Source: Vishniacozyma victoriae (Eukaryota > Basidiomycota > Tremellomycetes > Tremellales > Bulleribasidiaceae). From it: DNA of 64,000 nt. Shown here piece after piece: positions 34,833 to 46,091 of this stretch. The notes beneath the pieces are model-generated. The model worked only from the letters and a program-made list of their open reading frames with translations. It did no database searches and had not been told where the DNA came from. The stretch spans positions 1,064,001 through 1,128,000 of the forward strand of contig JADPYG010000089.1 of the NCBI GenBank assembly GCA_017654735.1, read 5' to 3'. Made by a program: the position numbers and the translations under genes. Each line of letters starts with the position of its first letter. The first letter of the stretch is position 1.

Positions 34833-35401
34833 TATGGGTGTGTGAGGAGGTGAGAAGTGAAGAGCAGAAAAAGCAATGAAGAAGGTAGATGGAAGGAAGA
34901 GAAGAGAAATGAGATGAATAAAAGTGGGCCATCTGTACTGCTGATCGAAGTCCGTGCACTTTTACCATTCTGCGTCAAAACATGACTCGTTGCGATTGAT
35001 GGCTCGATTGGATCCATTGACCGGCACGATTGTCAGTCACGCCTGCAGACCCCCTCTCGCCAGCGTTCACGACCATGCCCGGTATCTTGACCAGCAATGG
35101 ATGTCGCTTGATGCCTGATGTAAGATCCTTGTTAAATGTTTAATAGTAATGTTTCAATTCAATCGTACTCGACGGATCTTTGAGCTGTCGGGGCCTATGC
35201 ATCCTGTTGTCCACTTAGGCGTCGCTCTTAATGTGTAGAAGTGTGTTTGACATCATCATCATCCACCTCCTTCCAAGCCACCATCACCCTCTACGGAGAG
35301 ATCCGACCTCCACGTACCAGAACGTGGAGGTACACTAACTAGAACTATTCTGTCCACTTCCATTGTCAATTCACCTTTTTACCTCAGTACAACAAACAGC
35401 C
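34833..35401. other. Divergent promoter region, small gene (-) / LHS1 (+)
   Basis: The interval contains a CT-rich (on the minus strand) leader at 34840-34930 and the ACGTG palindrome at 35306-35331 listed separately. I see no further gene. Confidence 0.55.
35306..35331. promoter_or_regulatory. ACGTG inverted repeat upstream of LHS1, candidate UPR element
   Basis: Two perfectly complementary 10-nt arms, acctccacgt (35306-35315) and acgtggaggt (35322-35331), flank a 6-nt spacer, about 70 nt before the LHS1 start. Each arm contains ACGTG, the core bound by bZIP factors. Mammalian ERSE/UPRE sites contain CCACG or TGACGTGG, and fungal Hac1/Hxl1 proteins are bZIP factors of the unfolded protein response. 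As LHS1 is an ER chaperone, control by such a factor is a reasonable inference. If transcribed, the arms could also form a hairpin in the leader. Confidence 0.55.
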
Positions 35402-38281
35402 ATGCGTTTACTATGGCTGTCACTCCTCATCCTGGGGCCAGTGATTCAAGCTGCAGTCCTTGCTATCGACTACGGAGCGGAATTTACGAAATTGTCATTA
35501 GTAAAACCTGGAGTTCCATTTGATGTTATTTTGGATAGGGATAGTAAACGGAAGATATCGAGTGTTGTAGGTTGGAAGAGAGAGGATCGAGTATTTGGGG
35601 CAGAGGGAAAGATGTCTGTGAGTATTTTATTGTATGGAGGTGGAGCTGATGATAGTCGACAAGATTCCCAGAAGCTCATTTCCCTTATGTCAAGCCTTTA
35701 TTAGGTGCTCAATCTGTACCACCTTCCTTTGCTTCACTTTACCCAAATACACCCACTATCGATAGTTCAGATGGGACGATATACTTTGCCCATCCATCTT
35801 CACCGTCGCATATCACCCCAGCTCCCTCATCACCTCAACAAGCATGGACACCGACTTCTTTACTCGCTCACCAGATCTCATACTACCGCGGTCTAGCCGA
35901 ACAACTCGCCGGATCAGAACCAATCAATCAAGCAATAGTAACTGTCCCAGCATGGTGGAATGCCTCTCAGCGAAAAGCATACCGTGACGCCCTCGAATTA
36001 CAAGGTATCTCCTGCCTATCCATGATTGGAGAGGGAACAGCGGTAGCTCTCAATTACGCCATGACTCGTGATTTCCCCACATTCAACGCGACAAGCGGAG
36101 AAGGAGAGAAAGAATATCATATCATCTACGATTCCGGAGCCATGTCGACTACTGCGTCTGTTGTCGCTTTTTATCAGACTTCATGGTTACCTACTCCCAA
36201 ATCGAAGACGGCGATTAATACCACTCATATTGAATTGATTGGAACTGGATGGCAGGAAGTTGGAGGTGTCATGTTGGATCTTACTATCCAAGAGGTTCTT
36301 GTTGCGGATTTCATCCAGAAGACTGGCAAGACCGCAGTCAGGGAGGATAAGCGGGCAATGGCAAAGTTGTTGAAAGAGGCAGTAAGGGTTAAACACATCC
36401 TCAGTGCAAACCACGAGAGTGGTGTCAATGTAAGCTGTTACGCCCCCGGTCACGGAAAAGCTGATGATCAGGTGGAATCACTTTACGAAGATATCGATTA
36501 CAGAGCGAAATTCAGTCGAGCCGAATTAGAATCAATCATCTCCGAAGCTGAATCTGCATTCTCAACCCCAATCACTTCCGCCCTCACCGCAGCAAACCTC
36601 TCACTCGAACAAATCACCTCCTTAATTCTTCATGGTGGAAATACCCGAGTCCCATTCGTCCAAGCTGCAATCAAATCAGTACTGGATGGACAGGAAGATA
36701 AGATTGCTCAAAATGTTAATGCGGATGAAGGAGCTGTTTTGGGAGCTGCATACTATGGAGCGGCACTTAGTCGACAGTTCAAGATGAAGAAACTAGAAGT
36801 CAAGGAGGGAAGTATTAGGGAATTCAAGTATTACCCGGAAGGTGAGGGGCAAGGTGCCCAGACCTTGTTCCCTGTTGGAACACCATTGGGTACTAAGAAA
36901 GTCCTCACTTTCCCCGCCAAGGAGGATTTCACTCTTCACTTTGAAGAGGCTGGTACTGGGTAAGTCACATTTTACCAGAGTGAGTCTAGCTAATAATTAA
37001 GACCCGCCTTGGCAGTTTCTTTAGTCGATGTCCCAGCTGCTCTCGCAAACTTCACATCACCCGAACCGACCATCAACGTCACATTACGACTCGACACAAG
37101 GGGCCACCTAGCCACTTCCAATGCCGTTCTATACTCAGCCGCTCCCGAGTCTGAATCAGGAGGTGTAGCAGGAGCATTAAAGGGATTGTTCGGGAAGAAA
37201 GATAAAGTCGAAACTGAGGACACTGAAGAGGGAGAAGGCGAGGCTGAGACCGGATCCAACAAGACTGTCAATGCTAAAGCTGGAAAGAAGGAGAAGGTAG
37301 CTATCAAGTTCAAGGAGAAGTTCCTAGGTGTGAAACCAATGAGCGGTGAAGAAAAGAGGAACACCCAAGCTAAGTACGTCCGCTTCCCCTCCTTTTAAAA
37401 TCATGACTTGGCTAATTACAGACTAAAATCAATCTCTACATTCGAATCAGCAAAACATGCTCGTGAAGAAGCTCGAAATGTCCTCGAAGGTTACCTTTAC
37501 AGATTACAGGCTTTACTAGCGGACGACGCTGAGAATACCGCTATTCATGATTTCGCAAAGAAGGATGAGAAGGCTCAATTGAAGAAGAGTTTAGGAGAGA
37601 CTTTTGATTGGTTACAGGATAATGCCGAGAGTGCGGATGAGGTCACATTGAGGGAAAAGAGGCAGGCTCTCTTGTACGTCCCATCTACATTCTATATTTG
37701 AGGAAAGGTGCTGACTAGTAGTGATGTTGAACAACCCATCATTTTCCGATATACCGAACGACAAACTCGAGGAAAAGCAGTAGACGATTTCCAAACGGCC
37801 ATGTTATCCGCTCGAGCATTTTTCGTAGAAGCTCAAAAGAACCAAACACTAGCTATTGAAGCTCAAGAGCAATCCACCCCCGAGGCACCAGTGGCTGGAC
37901 CTAAATTCACAAATGAGGAATTAGAGGTAGTAGAGGGATTAATGAAGGATAATGAGAAATGGATGGATCCGTTGATGGAGGTTCAAGTTCGATTGGATAA
38001 AGCTGGGGATAATACCGAAGATCCAGTGATTCTCACTAAGGATTTGAATGAGCGGGGCAAGTTGTTGCAGACTACCGTATGTCCCTCTTATATCTCTTCT
38101 ACGTCTCGCTAACGATTAGGTATTGAGGCTTGTCAACAAAAAAGCTCCTAGAGCACCTAAAGCTGTGAAACCATCTACGTCTACCACCGCCTCTACTGAG
38201 AGTGAGACGGCCACTGGGACTGAGTCGGAGGTCGAGAAAGAGACGGAAACAGCCTCAGTTCCTGTTCATGAAGAATTATAG
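35402..38281 (+). CDS. LHS1: ER-lumenal Hsp70-like chaperone Lhs1 (HYOU1/GRP170)
   Basis: The ATG at 35402 opens a signal peptide (MRLLWLSLLILGPVIQAAV) followed at once by the Hsp70 ATPase start LAIDYGAEFTKLSLVKPG. Further ATPase motifs are AIVTVPAWWNASQRKAYRDA (about 35940), YDSGAMSTTASVVAF and ILHGGNTRVPFVQAAI (about 36630). A second half with an acidic/Lys-rich loop (37180-37300) and a helical domain (EEARNVLEGYLYRLQ) is typical of large Hsp110/Grp170-type proteins. The stop at 38281 follows PVHEEL, an HDEL-type ER retention signal. Introns occur near 35617-35655, 36961-37013, 37374-37420, 37674-37722 and 38076-38120. In yeast Lhs1 is a nucleotide exchange factor for Kar2 and aids import and folding in the ER. 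Confidence 0.9.
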
Positions 38282-38420
38282 ATGAGTTGAAGTTACAATG
38301 CATTGCATCGAGCATATCATTCAGCGTGTCCTGTCTATCTGCTATCTACAATCTGATTCTTGGAAATCATAATCTATCGTCCTGTCATATGTCGTTATCT
38401 CCGTCACCCTACTCAACGGC

Positions 38421-40613
38421 TCAATTATCACTAGGCCCAGCCTCATCCCCTCCTCTCCTATTCCACCTCAATCCCCTCAATCCCATCCCACCCCTCCCTA
38501 ATCCTACTCCCCTACCAGCAAACCCAATCCTAAAATGCGGTTGACCTAACGCCATCCCCATCCCAGTCCCAGCTTGCACTTCATCACCCAACCCCCTCGT
38601 TCCTCCTCTTTCTTCATTCTCATCCTCCCTCACCTCCTCTTTCTCATTATCAACGATATCTTTAGCTTTCTCTCTTGATTTATCAGATAACCTGCTCCCT
38701 AACGCCAATGCACCCGTATGCCATCCTCCCGCTGTGACTCCAAAGATAAACGTTTGATTCGCCTCATCGTCCCCTTCAAATTTGACTTTACGCGGTTCGA
38801 GTGCTTTGGACCTTCCATCGCCCAGGCCTAGTTGACCATTTGATCCTTCTCCCCAGGTATACACCTCTCCTTTGGAGGTTAAGGCGACATGATGATGATC
38901 ACCTAAGGCTATTTGAATTATTGTCTTCCCCTCTAAGGCGGGTAATGGGGTAGGCTGGAACGTTGTGCCGTCACTTTCCGAAGTGAAATCGGTAAGGCGG
39001 GCGTGGTTTATGGTATTGCTTGCTTGGGCGGGGGCGGAGTATGAAGTGATCCATTGGAATTGAGCTGTTACATGTTTGATCTCAGGACCAGAGAACCATG
39101 GCAGCTACTCGTCAGCTGCCCATCTTCGAATGATTAGAGAGCTGTGATAGGAGGACTTACATAAATCCAAGGACCTAATGTGTTGTGCGCGACAGAACAT
39201 GCCCACACTTCCCCACTTGCCCTTAGTGCCAGCAAGAAGTCGGCCCCTGAAGCGATCTTGACTACCTTCCTACCCTCTTCAATAGTCTTATCCGTAAGAT
39301 TCGCTTGCCAATTTGTCCACTCTCGCTCCTGTTCCTCTTTCCGCCCTTTCAATTCTTCCTGAACCACTAAATCCGGTCTCTCCGGGATACTCTCCATTAG
39401 GTTTACTACTGATCCATTGACTTTTCCCCATTTAAGTTGCCTCGTTGATTGTTCTTCCCTAGAGGAGGTCGTAGTGGGATTGGTTAATGGGCCGCTCAAT
39501 TCTTCATCCGGGGTGAGGGCGGAACGGTACTCGTCCGAGAAGGGAAACCAGAGATATACGTCTCCTGACGATGTGAGGCAAGCTGAATGAGACCATCCGG
39601 CGGATATTTGAAGGATGTGATGTGGACGAGAAGAGGATCCGCGGTTGGTAGGTGATGTCAACGAGGGGGCGGTATGGTGGTATGCCTATCCGTCAGCCCT
39701 GTGTCCCGAAAGAGAAATACAGGACTTACTCTTCCCCAAGATGTTAGTTCCCAGATCAGGTTATCTGAGTCGAGAACCAGTAAATGGGTTCGTCCTGAGG
39801 ATATTGATTCGGCTTTACAAGCCAATGGGATTCTGGTCGGTTCGGGGACTTGACAGTATTTATCTTGCCATCCGTGTGCTCCGTATCCGAATCTTCCTCC
39901 ATCCAATTGCCCTATGAGTCAGTAATCGTCTTTGATACTATATAGAGGGAGGAAGCATTTGAAGATCCAAGAAAGATGGAAATGAATGAGACGTACCCCA
40001 AACGTAAACACCTCCCTCCTGATCCCTAGCTGCAAAACTCCATCCACCAGCGACCATCTCCACAACCGCAGCCCTCCTCCCTCCATCCCCAGACCCAATG
40101 TCGAGGTCCTTAGCTCTGACACTTTCAGTCCCACTAGTAGCCTGAAAAGCATCCACAATGTCCCTCTGTAGATTTTCGCCCCAAGTCATTCCCCCAGTCC
40201 CAATATCGAGTTGAGCAGGTGTGTCGATATATGGCCTTCTACTCCTTACTGCTAATCCGTATCGTGGATCAGTAGCGTTTCCGAGTCTTGATCTTTCGGA
40301 AGATCCCCAGACATAAGGTTGGGGAGAGGACATTCCTAGGTAGAGCCTCTTGAAGAATGGAGCGGGGGGTGGGGCGAGGAGGGTAGGTGAGAATGAGAAA
40401 TCTCGTTGGGTGAGATGGAGCCATAAGGTCTCGTCGGACTACTGTCAGCATAATTTACATCAGATGGGGTGGACATACAGTGAGATCATTAAAGAACTTG
40501 TTCACCCTCGCCAAACGCGCAAGATCATTTACAGATAACTCGGGGAGGAGGTATTCGAGAATGACTTCGGTGGGTACGTCGAGCAAGCCGGTCTGGGTAG
40601 ATGCGGTCGACAT
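38421..40613 (-). CDS. F-box protein with RCC1 repeats (Saf1-like)
   Basis: The ATG at 40613 opens MSTASTQTGLLDVPTEVILEYLLPELSVNDLARLARVNKFF, a canonical F-box interrupted by an intron ending near 40441. RCC1-type blades follow: PQPYVWGSSERSRLGN (about 40300), VVEMVAGGWSFAARDQEGGVYVWG, the block ISSGRTHLLVLDSDN, ILQISAGWSHSACLTSSGDVYLW (about 39580) and GEVYTWGEGSNGQLGLGDG (about 38830-38860). Yeast Saf1 has the same F-box/RCC1 layout and delivers substrates to an SCF ubiquitin ligase; orthology is inferred from architecture. An insertion of about 60 charged residues separates the later blades (39230-39500). The C-terminal tail is Gly/Arg-rich and low complexity. Introns are short and at least five. 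It starts 366 nt from the divergent acidic-protein gene. Confidence 0.85.
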
Positions 40614-40979
40614 GATGGACGTTGCGTTACACCGGAAAGAGATTGGAAGAGCCCTCGCTTAATGATGTGAATGAAGGATGAGCGTGGTGTAGAGTGGGGG
40701 CGGTGAAGATGATGTTGTCAAGTGCTGACGTCAGCGTCACTCCATTCACTACTATCAACCACTCTTATCAGACTCCGCTTTCCAATGTGCTCAACATTCA
40801 ACAAATTGAGTTAATGAGTTCAGGTGGAGGCTATCTGGACTGAGCAGACTATTGATGCACTTGGGAAGAAAGGTGACTGGACTAACGAGGGTCCGTGCGC
40901 TCACCCATTGACAGACTACTTAACTCGCCATTCTCTGACCTTTCTTCTCTCTTCCCTCAACCATTATCAACTAACAAAC

Positions 40980-42543
40980 ATGCCTCCGCGCCGTTCCACA
41001 AGAGGAACAACCTCCTACCCAACAGCTCCCCAAATAAGGGATGCCTACTCCCAACTCCCCCTTCAATTCGGTAAACAATCCTTTCCCTCCCCTAAATCCA
41101 AATCTAAATTCCCTTCCTCAGCTTCCGGGTCTAATTGTACCCCACTCTCCACTCCTGAAGAGGTAGAAGCTAGAAGACAAGCTTCCAACTCTTGGAAGGT
41201 GGGTAGAGCGCCTGGTAAGTTTATTGATGTTGGGGGGTTTAAGGTACCTGCTCCTCCCCTCGCTGAGATTGAGGGGAGGGAGGTCGGAGATAATAAGAAG
41301 TTGGCTGAGGGGTTGAAGATGATGTTGGAAGATGATGATGTAAGCTTAACCTCGTGGGCTACCCTAGGTCGAAAGCTGATTGTTAGCAGGGAAAGGAAAT
41401 GGAGGAAATGGATCAAGTCTCGACTACTGTCCAGAAAGCACCGTCGCGATATCATTACGAGCGAGAAGTCCTTTCTAAAGCCTTTCAACAAGAGTATTCC
41501 GTCCCTCCCGACCAACGATCCCGATCAGATATAATAGCAGGCCAAGAAGTCGGCCTCGGGGTCATAGGCTCAACCCACACACCCCTCCATGCTGTTACAG
41601 CGGCAGGCAAGGAGTACATGGCAAAAGTAGTAGAAGGGGAACATGGGTGTGATACCCCTCCTTACACTTTTGAAGATGCTAGGAGAGGTATTGCGATTCC
41701 AGAGGGATGTTTGGATCCTGATTTACCGCCGCTTGCGATTGAACATCCAGCTAGGATGTGGAATTCGTTGATTCATTCGTTGGAGCGTGGGTTACAGCCT
41801 ATTGTGAAATGGAATTACGAACGATCCACTGAAGGAGGTTAGCTACCGCTTGCGTCACGTGCGAAAGAGCTGATGTGCAGGATATATCGCGAATCTTACC
41901 CTGGCCCTTCCCCCGACCCATCCATCTATTATCTCCCACCCTCTCGCTGTTACCATACCAAAGAACACCAACAGCAAGGAATACATTGCCGTTCTCGAGT
42001 TGTTGGGGGGTGTAAAGAAATATAAAGGAGAATCAAGGAAACTCAAGGTCAGCTTCGAGTTCCCTGTGACATGCTCCAGAGCTAACACGCAGGCTGAGGC
42101 TCAAAATTGTGCGCTGGTCAAGTGTATTGCCGATAATGCGATTTCGTGGATTTATGCTCCTGTTACCAAAGGACACATGGATGCTGGAAAGGATGATGAG
42201 GTGGTTAAGGAGGGAGTGGCTGAGCGTGAGGGGATTGAGAATGAAGGGGCTAGTGCTGGGATGGACAGCGATGAAATCGTGATCGATATCGATGATGAGG
42301 TGGGAGACGTACCAGAGCCTGCTCCAAAGGCAGATGAACAGGATCAGGCGTACATAGAGATAGAGGCTTTTGACGCGGACGCATTCCAAGAAAGTGAGCG
42401 CAGAATCGGATCAAGAGGTCGCTGATCATCCAGGCTACGACAACGATCATGTTCACATCACTCATGATGTTGACCGTGCAAACGTGGAGTCCGTGGAGTA
42501 TGATTGTTCGCTGGGAGTTCCTGGTTCCCGAGCCTCGACTTAG
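40980..42543 (+). CDS. Hypothetical acidic protein, five exons
   Basis: The ATG at 40980 opens MPPRRSTRGTTSY. Clean splices remove introns after 41340 (gtaagc...agcag), near 41839-41880 (gttagc...tgcag), near 42049-42091 (gtcagc...cgcag) and from 42394 (gtgagc...atccag). The frame then ends at 42543, giving about 395 residues. Segments AEIEGREVGDNKKLAEGLKMML and SSLERGLQPIVKWNYE-like sequence are helical. The part LELLGGVKKYKGESRKLKAEAQNCALVKCIADNAISWIY has an alternating pattern reminiscent of small alpha/beta nucleic-acid-binding folds, but I cannot assign it. The C-terminal third is strongly acidic. A further acidic open frame just downstream (42601-42753) may be an unplaced last exon. Confidence 0.55.
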
Positions 42544-42600
42544 TCATCCTGGCCTTCAGAGTGTGGAGGGATGCGTACACTGAGAGAGCCGGAGAAGTGA

Positions 42601-42753
42601 GACGAGGATGAGGAGGTCCCGGGCCTAGATGATTTTGAATATAGCTCCGACAATTCCTCGGTCATTGGAGATGCAGATGGTGTATTTGCCCATGATAGTG
42701 TGAGTGTTTACAGTCTGGTCATTAGGCGCATCAAGAAAGCCGATGCGATGTAA
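42601..42753 (+). other. Unplaced acidic open frame after the acidic-protein gene
   Basis: A 50-codon stretch (DEDEEVPGLDDFEYSSDNSS...KKADAM) ends at TAA 42751-42753. It lacks an ATG near its beginning and has the same acidic composition as the C-terminus of the gene at 40980-42543. It could be an alternative last exon or a decayed remnant. Confidence 0.25.
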
Positions 42754-43813
42754 TCGGGAGGCGTCGAAAGCGAAGTCGTCACACATCGAATGGCCGAGTG
42801 CCCTCACAAATCGGTTGGATCACCTGCTCGCTAATGGCCTTCTAGCCGCTTGTGAGCGATAGTATACGTGTGGCATATGCTCATCTCGAAGCCAGATCTG
42901 GGGCGGGCTTGGATATACCTTGGACTCTGTCTGCACAAGACCAAACTCGACGCCTTCGAGGGTTTTTGCAGGTGTCTGCTGGAATTCGATCAGGAGGACT
43001 TGTTTGGCACACAGCGAGTCATTCCCATAAGGATGAGCCTGAGCGACAGGTGTCATTACAAGTCGAATCGAGAAGGCGACGTTAAGAGTTACTTCTCTGT
43101 CGGCCCTGGGTCTTTGGTCTAGTGACTGTCAAGGATGTCCTCCGGTACCAAGCCTCACAGCACCACCGAGCCGCAATCGCAACTTCTCCCTCCTTGAGCC
43201 CTCTCGCGACCTCTTTCATGCACACACACAGTCTACAAGAGCCCCCGCGACTGAAATCCACCTGGCGGCCCATGTCCTGACAAGACTCGTGGGCGGCAGC
43301 GAAAGATGGGGAAGCGGGAGATGCGGGGCTTGAGATTGCGCCAGAAGAGAGGCTTTCACATGGCTGAGAAACAAAGTTGGGGGTGCGCTGGAATGGGCGA
43401 GAAGGTGAAGGAGGGGGTCGAGGGGGCTAGCGGGCGGTATGGGTGGAGGCAGAGATCCGAGAGGTGGGGATATGGTATTTGAGTATGAGCAGTGAGAGGA
43501 GGAGGAGAGTGGGGTAGTGGGAAGAGGTGGGCAACGGGAAAGACGCGATTCCCGGTTTCGATTGGCTCTATAAATGCGTAAATCCTGGTGTCAGCGTAAG
43601 GTCTGCACGATAATTTGACACCGTCTTGACTCTGCACGACCTGCGAGTCGCCAACCGAGATTCCGCCACGGTCATTCTCCTGGTCACGCACCTGGGGATT
43701 ACGTAAGCCTTGGCTGACTGAAAGACGTCCAGGAAGTCAGTTCATCCAACTTCACAACACAAAACCCGTATGCAACACATCTAGAAAACTTCGAGACGAC
43801 TTATACGCAGGTC
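42754..43813. other. Intergenic region
   Basis: I see no supported gene in this kilobase. Short frames on both strands (for example 43356-43691 minus, with a Pro/His-rich translation) look like translated promoter sequence. A short CA run lies near 43222. Confidence 0.45.
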
Positions 43814-45564
43814 ATGAGCGATACATCGGGCGCTGGCTACATGCCGCTAGTACCCGGTCGGGCCCACATGTCACAATTACGCGGACAGTGGGCGCGGCTG
43901 CGTCTAAAGCGTTCCACTCTCCCCCTGAGTATCGTCCTGGTTGTCAGCTTGTTTATCGGAGGGGTCGCATTGCATCAGCACGAGTTTGTTCGATCCAGGT
44001 GAGTCCCTACACAGGCTTTGAGCAGTTGATCGTGGCTGACAACAACCAGAGTTTCTGATCTATACTCTTCAGTATCCGATCTTTACCCTCCATCCCCACA
44101 TCTTTGCCCGCCAGAATGCCCGTCGGACCCGTTCGCCCAAGCTGGAATGCTCCACTTCTCTCCTACTGGAGCCTTTAACGAGACTCGATGGATCCCGTTC
44201 CCCAAAGAACCGACCGGTCAATTAGCGGTCGAGCTAAAGATAAAGGATTTGCCTCTGGACGAGTTCGTGCCCGATGAGGTGCTCGAACAGGCTGCTCCAC
44301 AGTATACGCTCGAACTGGCTTCGGGTCGAGGAACGGAGGAGGATCGGGCATGGGATTGGGCTCGAGGTAGGCTGATTTTGTTTGTTGGTGAGTGTTCAAG
44401 ACAGGCTCTGTGGTCCACATCTGATCTGTTATAGGCTCGAGTCGTAAGTGTGACCCGGCTCAGCGTTCGGCTGGCTGACCCTAATATATCAGATGACCGA
44501 AACAACGTGAGCGGTGTCGAGCATCTCAGAACTCGATGACCCCATTGCAACTGAGCTGATCGGGTTTAGATTGAACAGTTTTGCTCCGAGGTGAAAGGAC
44601 GGTATAATTCATGGGCAAGTCACACTGGCGGTGCCTGCAAAATCGAGCGTCTAGACCTCACTATTGTCAACTGGTTCTTGTAAGTCAGGGGGCTATTCGA
44701 GGTCGAGCCGAGCTGAGGCATATCAGATACGGCATGGTGGACGATGAAGGCGAGGCATGGAGAAGTGAGGAGCTTCGACCCATCACTTTCGAATCTCGGA
44801 TCAACGATGTCATGTTGCCTCATATGAAGGCGGAAGGTCTCGAGGGGAGGATACCGGACCTTATCGTTATCAGCAGTCTTTTCTGGGACGAGGATTTTAT
44901 TCTCGAAGTGGGTCGTGCAACTCGACGGACGTAATGGTTGCTGAATTATCAGTATGGCCGCCATACCGTCTCACGCAATCGACAACACACACCCGGGTTC
45001 TTCTATACCGAACTGCAGTGGCATCGATCTCGAGTGCACAAATTCATCGACACGATCCGAGCAATGTATGGGCAGGATAGGCCTATGATGTTCCGGACGC
45101 GACAGATCAGGAAGAACCAGAACGGGCAGATGACAATCTTCCAGCTAGATCAGAGCTGTCGAGCGATCAGCAAGGAGCTGAATTTGAGATTGTTCACGTG
45201 GGGTGGCAAGTTGGAGGGCTACATGGAGTACGTATGGTGGAGTGGCGTTTGGTGGTAGCATGCTGATAGCGATAAAGATTTTACGACGATGATCAGCATT
45301 ACGCTCTCGGTAAGCCTTGCTTTCTGAGACACACGACTTCGCACTGACTGCTGCCTTAGGACCCTCCACGTATATCTTTGGCGAGTAAGTCTCATCCAAT
45401 GGTGGTTGCGGGCCAATCTGGTAGTCACTGATCGGTCACAGCATGATGATATTCTACCTTCGACGAGCGACTCTTCCCAACTGCTGGCAATGTCATCAAT
45501 GGGACGATGTCAGTGGAAACCTATTGGTGGTCCTCGCTCGTTTCTCGCTGATATCTCGCAGTAA
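43814..45564 (+). CDS. Type II membrane protein, SGNH/PC-esterase-like, catalytic motif on a microexon
   Basis: The ATG at 43814 opens a cytosolic tail and a signal anchor (LPLSIVLVVSLFIGGVALH, residues about 36-54), giving a Golgi- or surface-facing body. After a Pro-rich linker the frame reads RGRLILFVG-GSSH-DRNN-IEQFCSEV. GSSH is supplied by a 9-nt exon (44435-44443) and a 14-nt exon (44493-44506). A small-residue/Ser motif after a hydrophobic strand fits the SGNH or PC-esterase fold used by polysaccharide O-acetyltransferases such as Cas1 and TBL proteins. C-terminal blocks include RIPDLIVISSLFWDEDF, TELQWHRSRVHKFID and FYDDDQHYALGPSTYIFGDMM. Introns are 45-65 nt and at least eight. The end depends on a last splice (gtcagt...ctcgcag then TAA at 45562-45564); without it the frame runs to 45832. 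Enzyme activity is inferred. Confidence 0.6.
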
Positions 45565-46091
45565 AGCACCGTCTGGGGGACGGAATTCTGGCGGCTCTGC
45601 GCTGACTCATATGTCAATAGGGCTTGAATATGTCTACAAACTCAATAGATGTGGAATAGAGCGATGGCCATTTTCCGTTGGGCGGTTACATAGCGATCTG
45701 AGGGTGGGTATGGGGTTCAAGGTCAGAACTTCTTCTCATGCATGTAACCTTTTTTCTGCTCAGAATCACCGTAGCATCCTGATCATGTCATCAGATTGTG
45801 TTTATGTGCAATGCGTGTGGACAGAGGGATAGCCAAAAAGCGAATTCACGGCACACCTGACCCCAAGCATGGAAGCAATTCTCCTATGGGTCTCAGACTT
45901 AGAGGGTTAGGGGGTCAGGGTGTGTCGTATGTGATGTGCAATTAATGATGTATCAAATAGTGGCTCACAATCATGTGGAGGTGGATCACGAGACAAGATT
46001 GACCTGTGTCTCCTTTGACAATCGCACTTTTTACAAGTCACCCTTTCCTCAGACCGGGCCGCATTTCATCCTATCATCTGTACTTGTCAAG
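45565..46091. other. Intergenic region
   Basis: I see no gene. If the last intron of the preceding gene is not used, its frame would extend to 45832. The remainder is promoter for the CCDC25-like gene. Confidence 0.45.

Noticed and set aside
34833..35017. Open frame upstream of the 71-residue gene (starting at 35016 on the minus strand) as a 5' exon
   Set aside because: Joining it shifts the frame of the downstream exons, and its second half is a CT-rich leader.
42788..42835. tRNA-like A box (tggccgagtg) followed by ggttgga
   Set aside because: The B box does not match and no acceptor stem or anticodon arm can be drawn.
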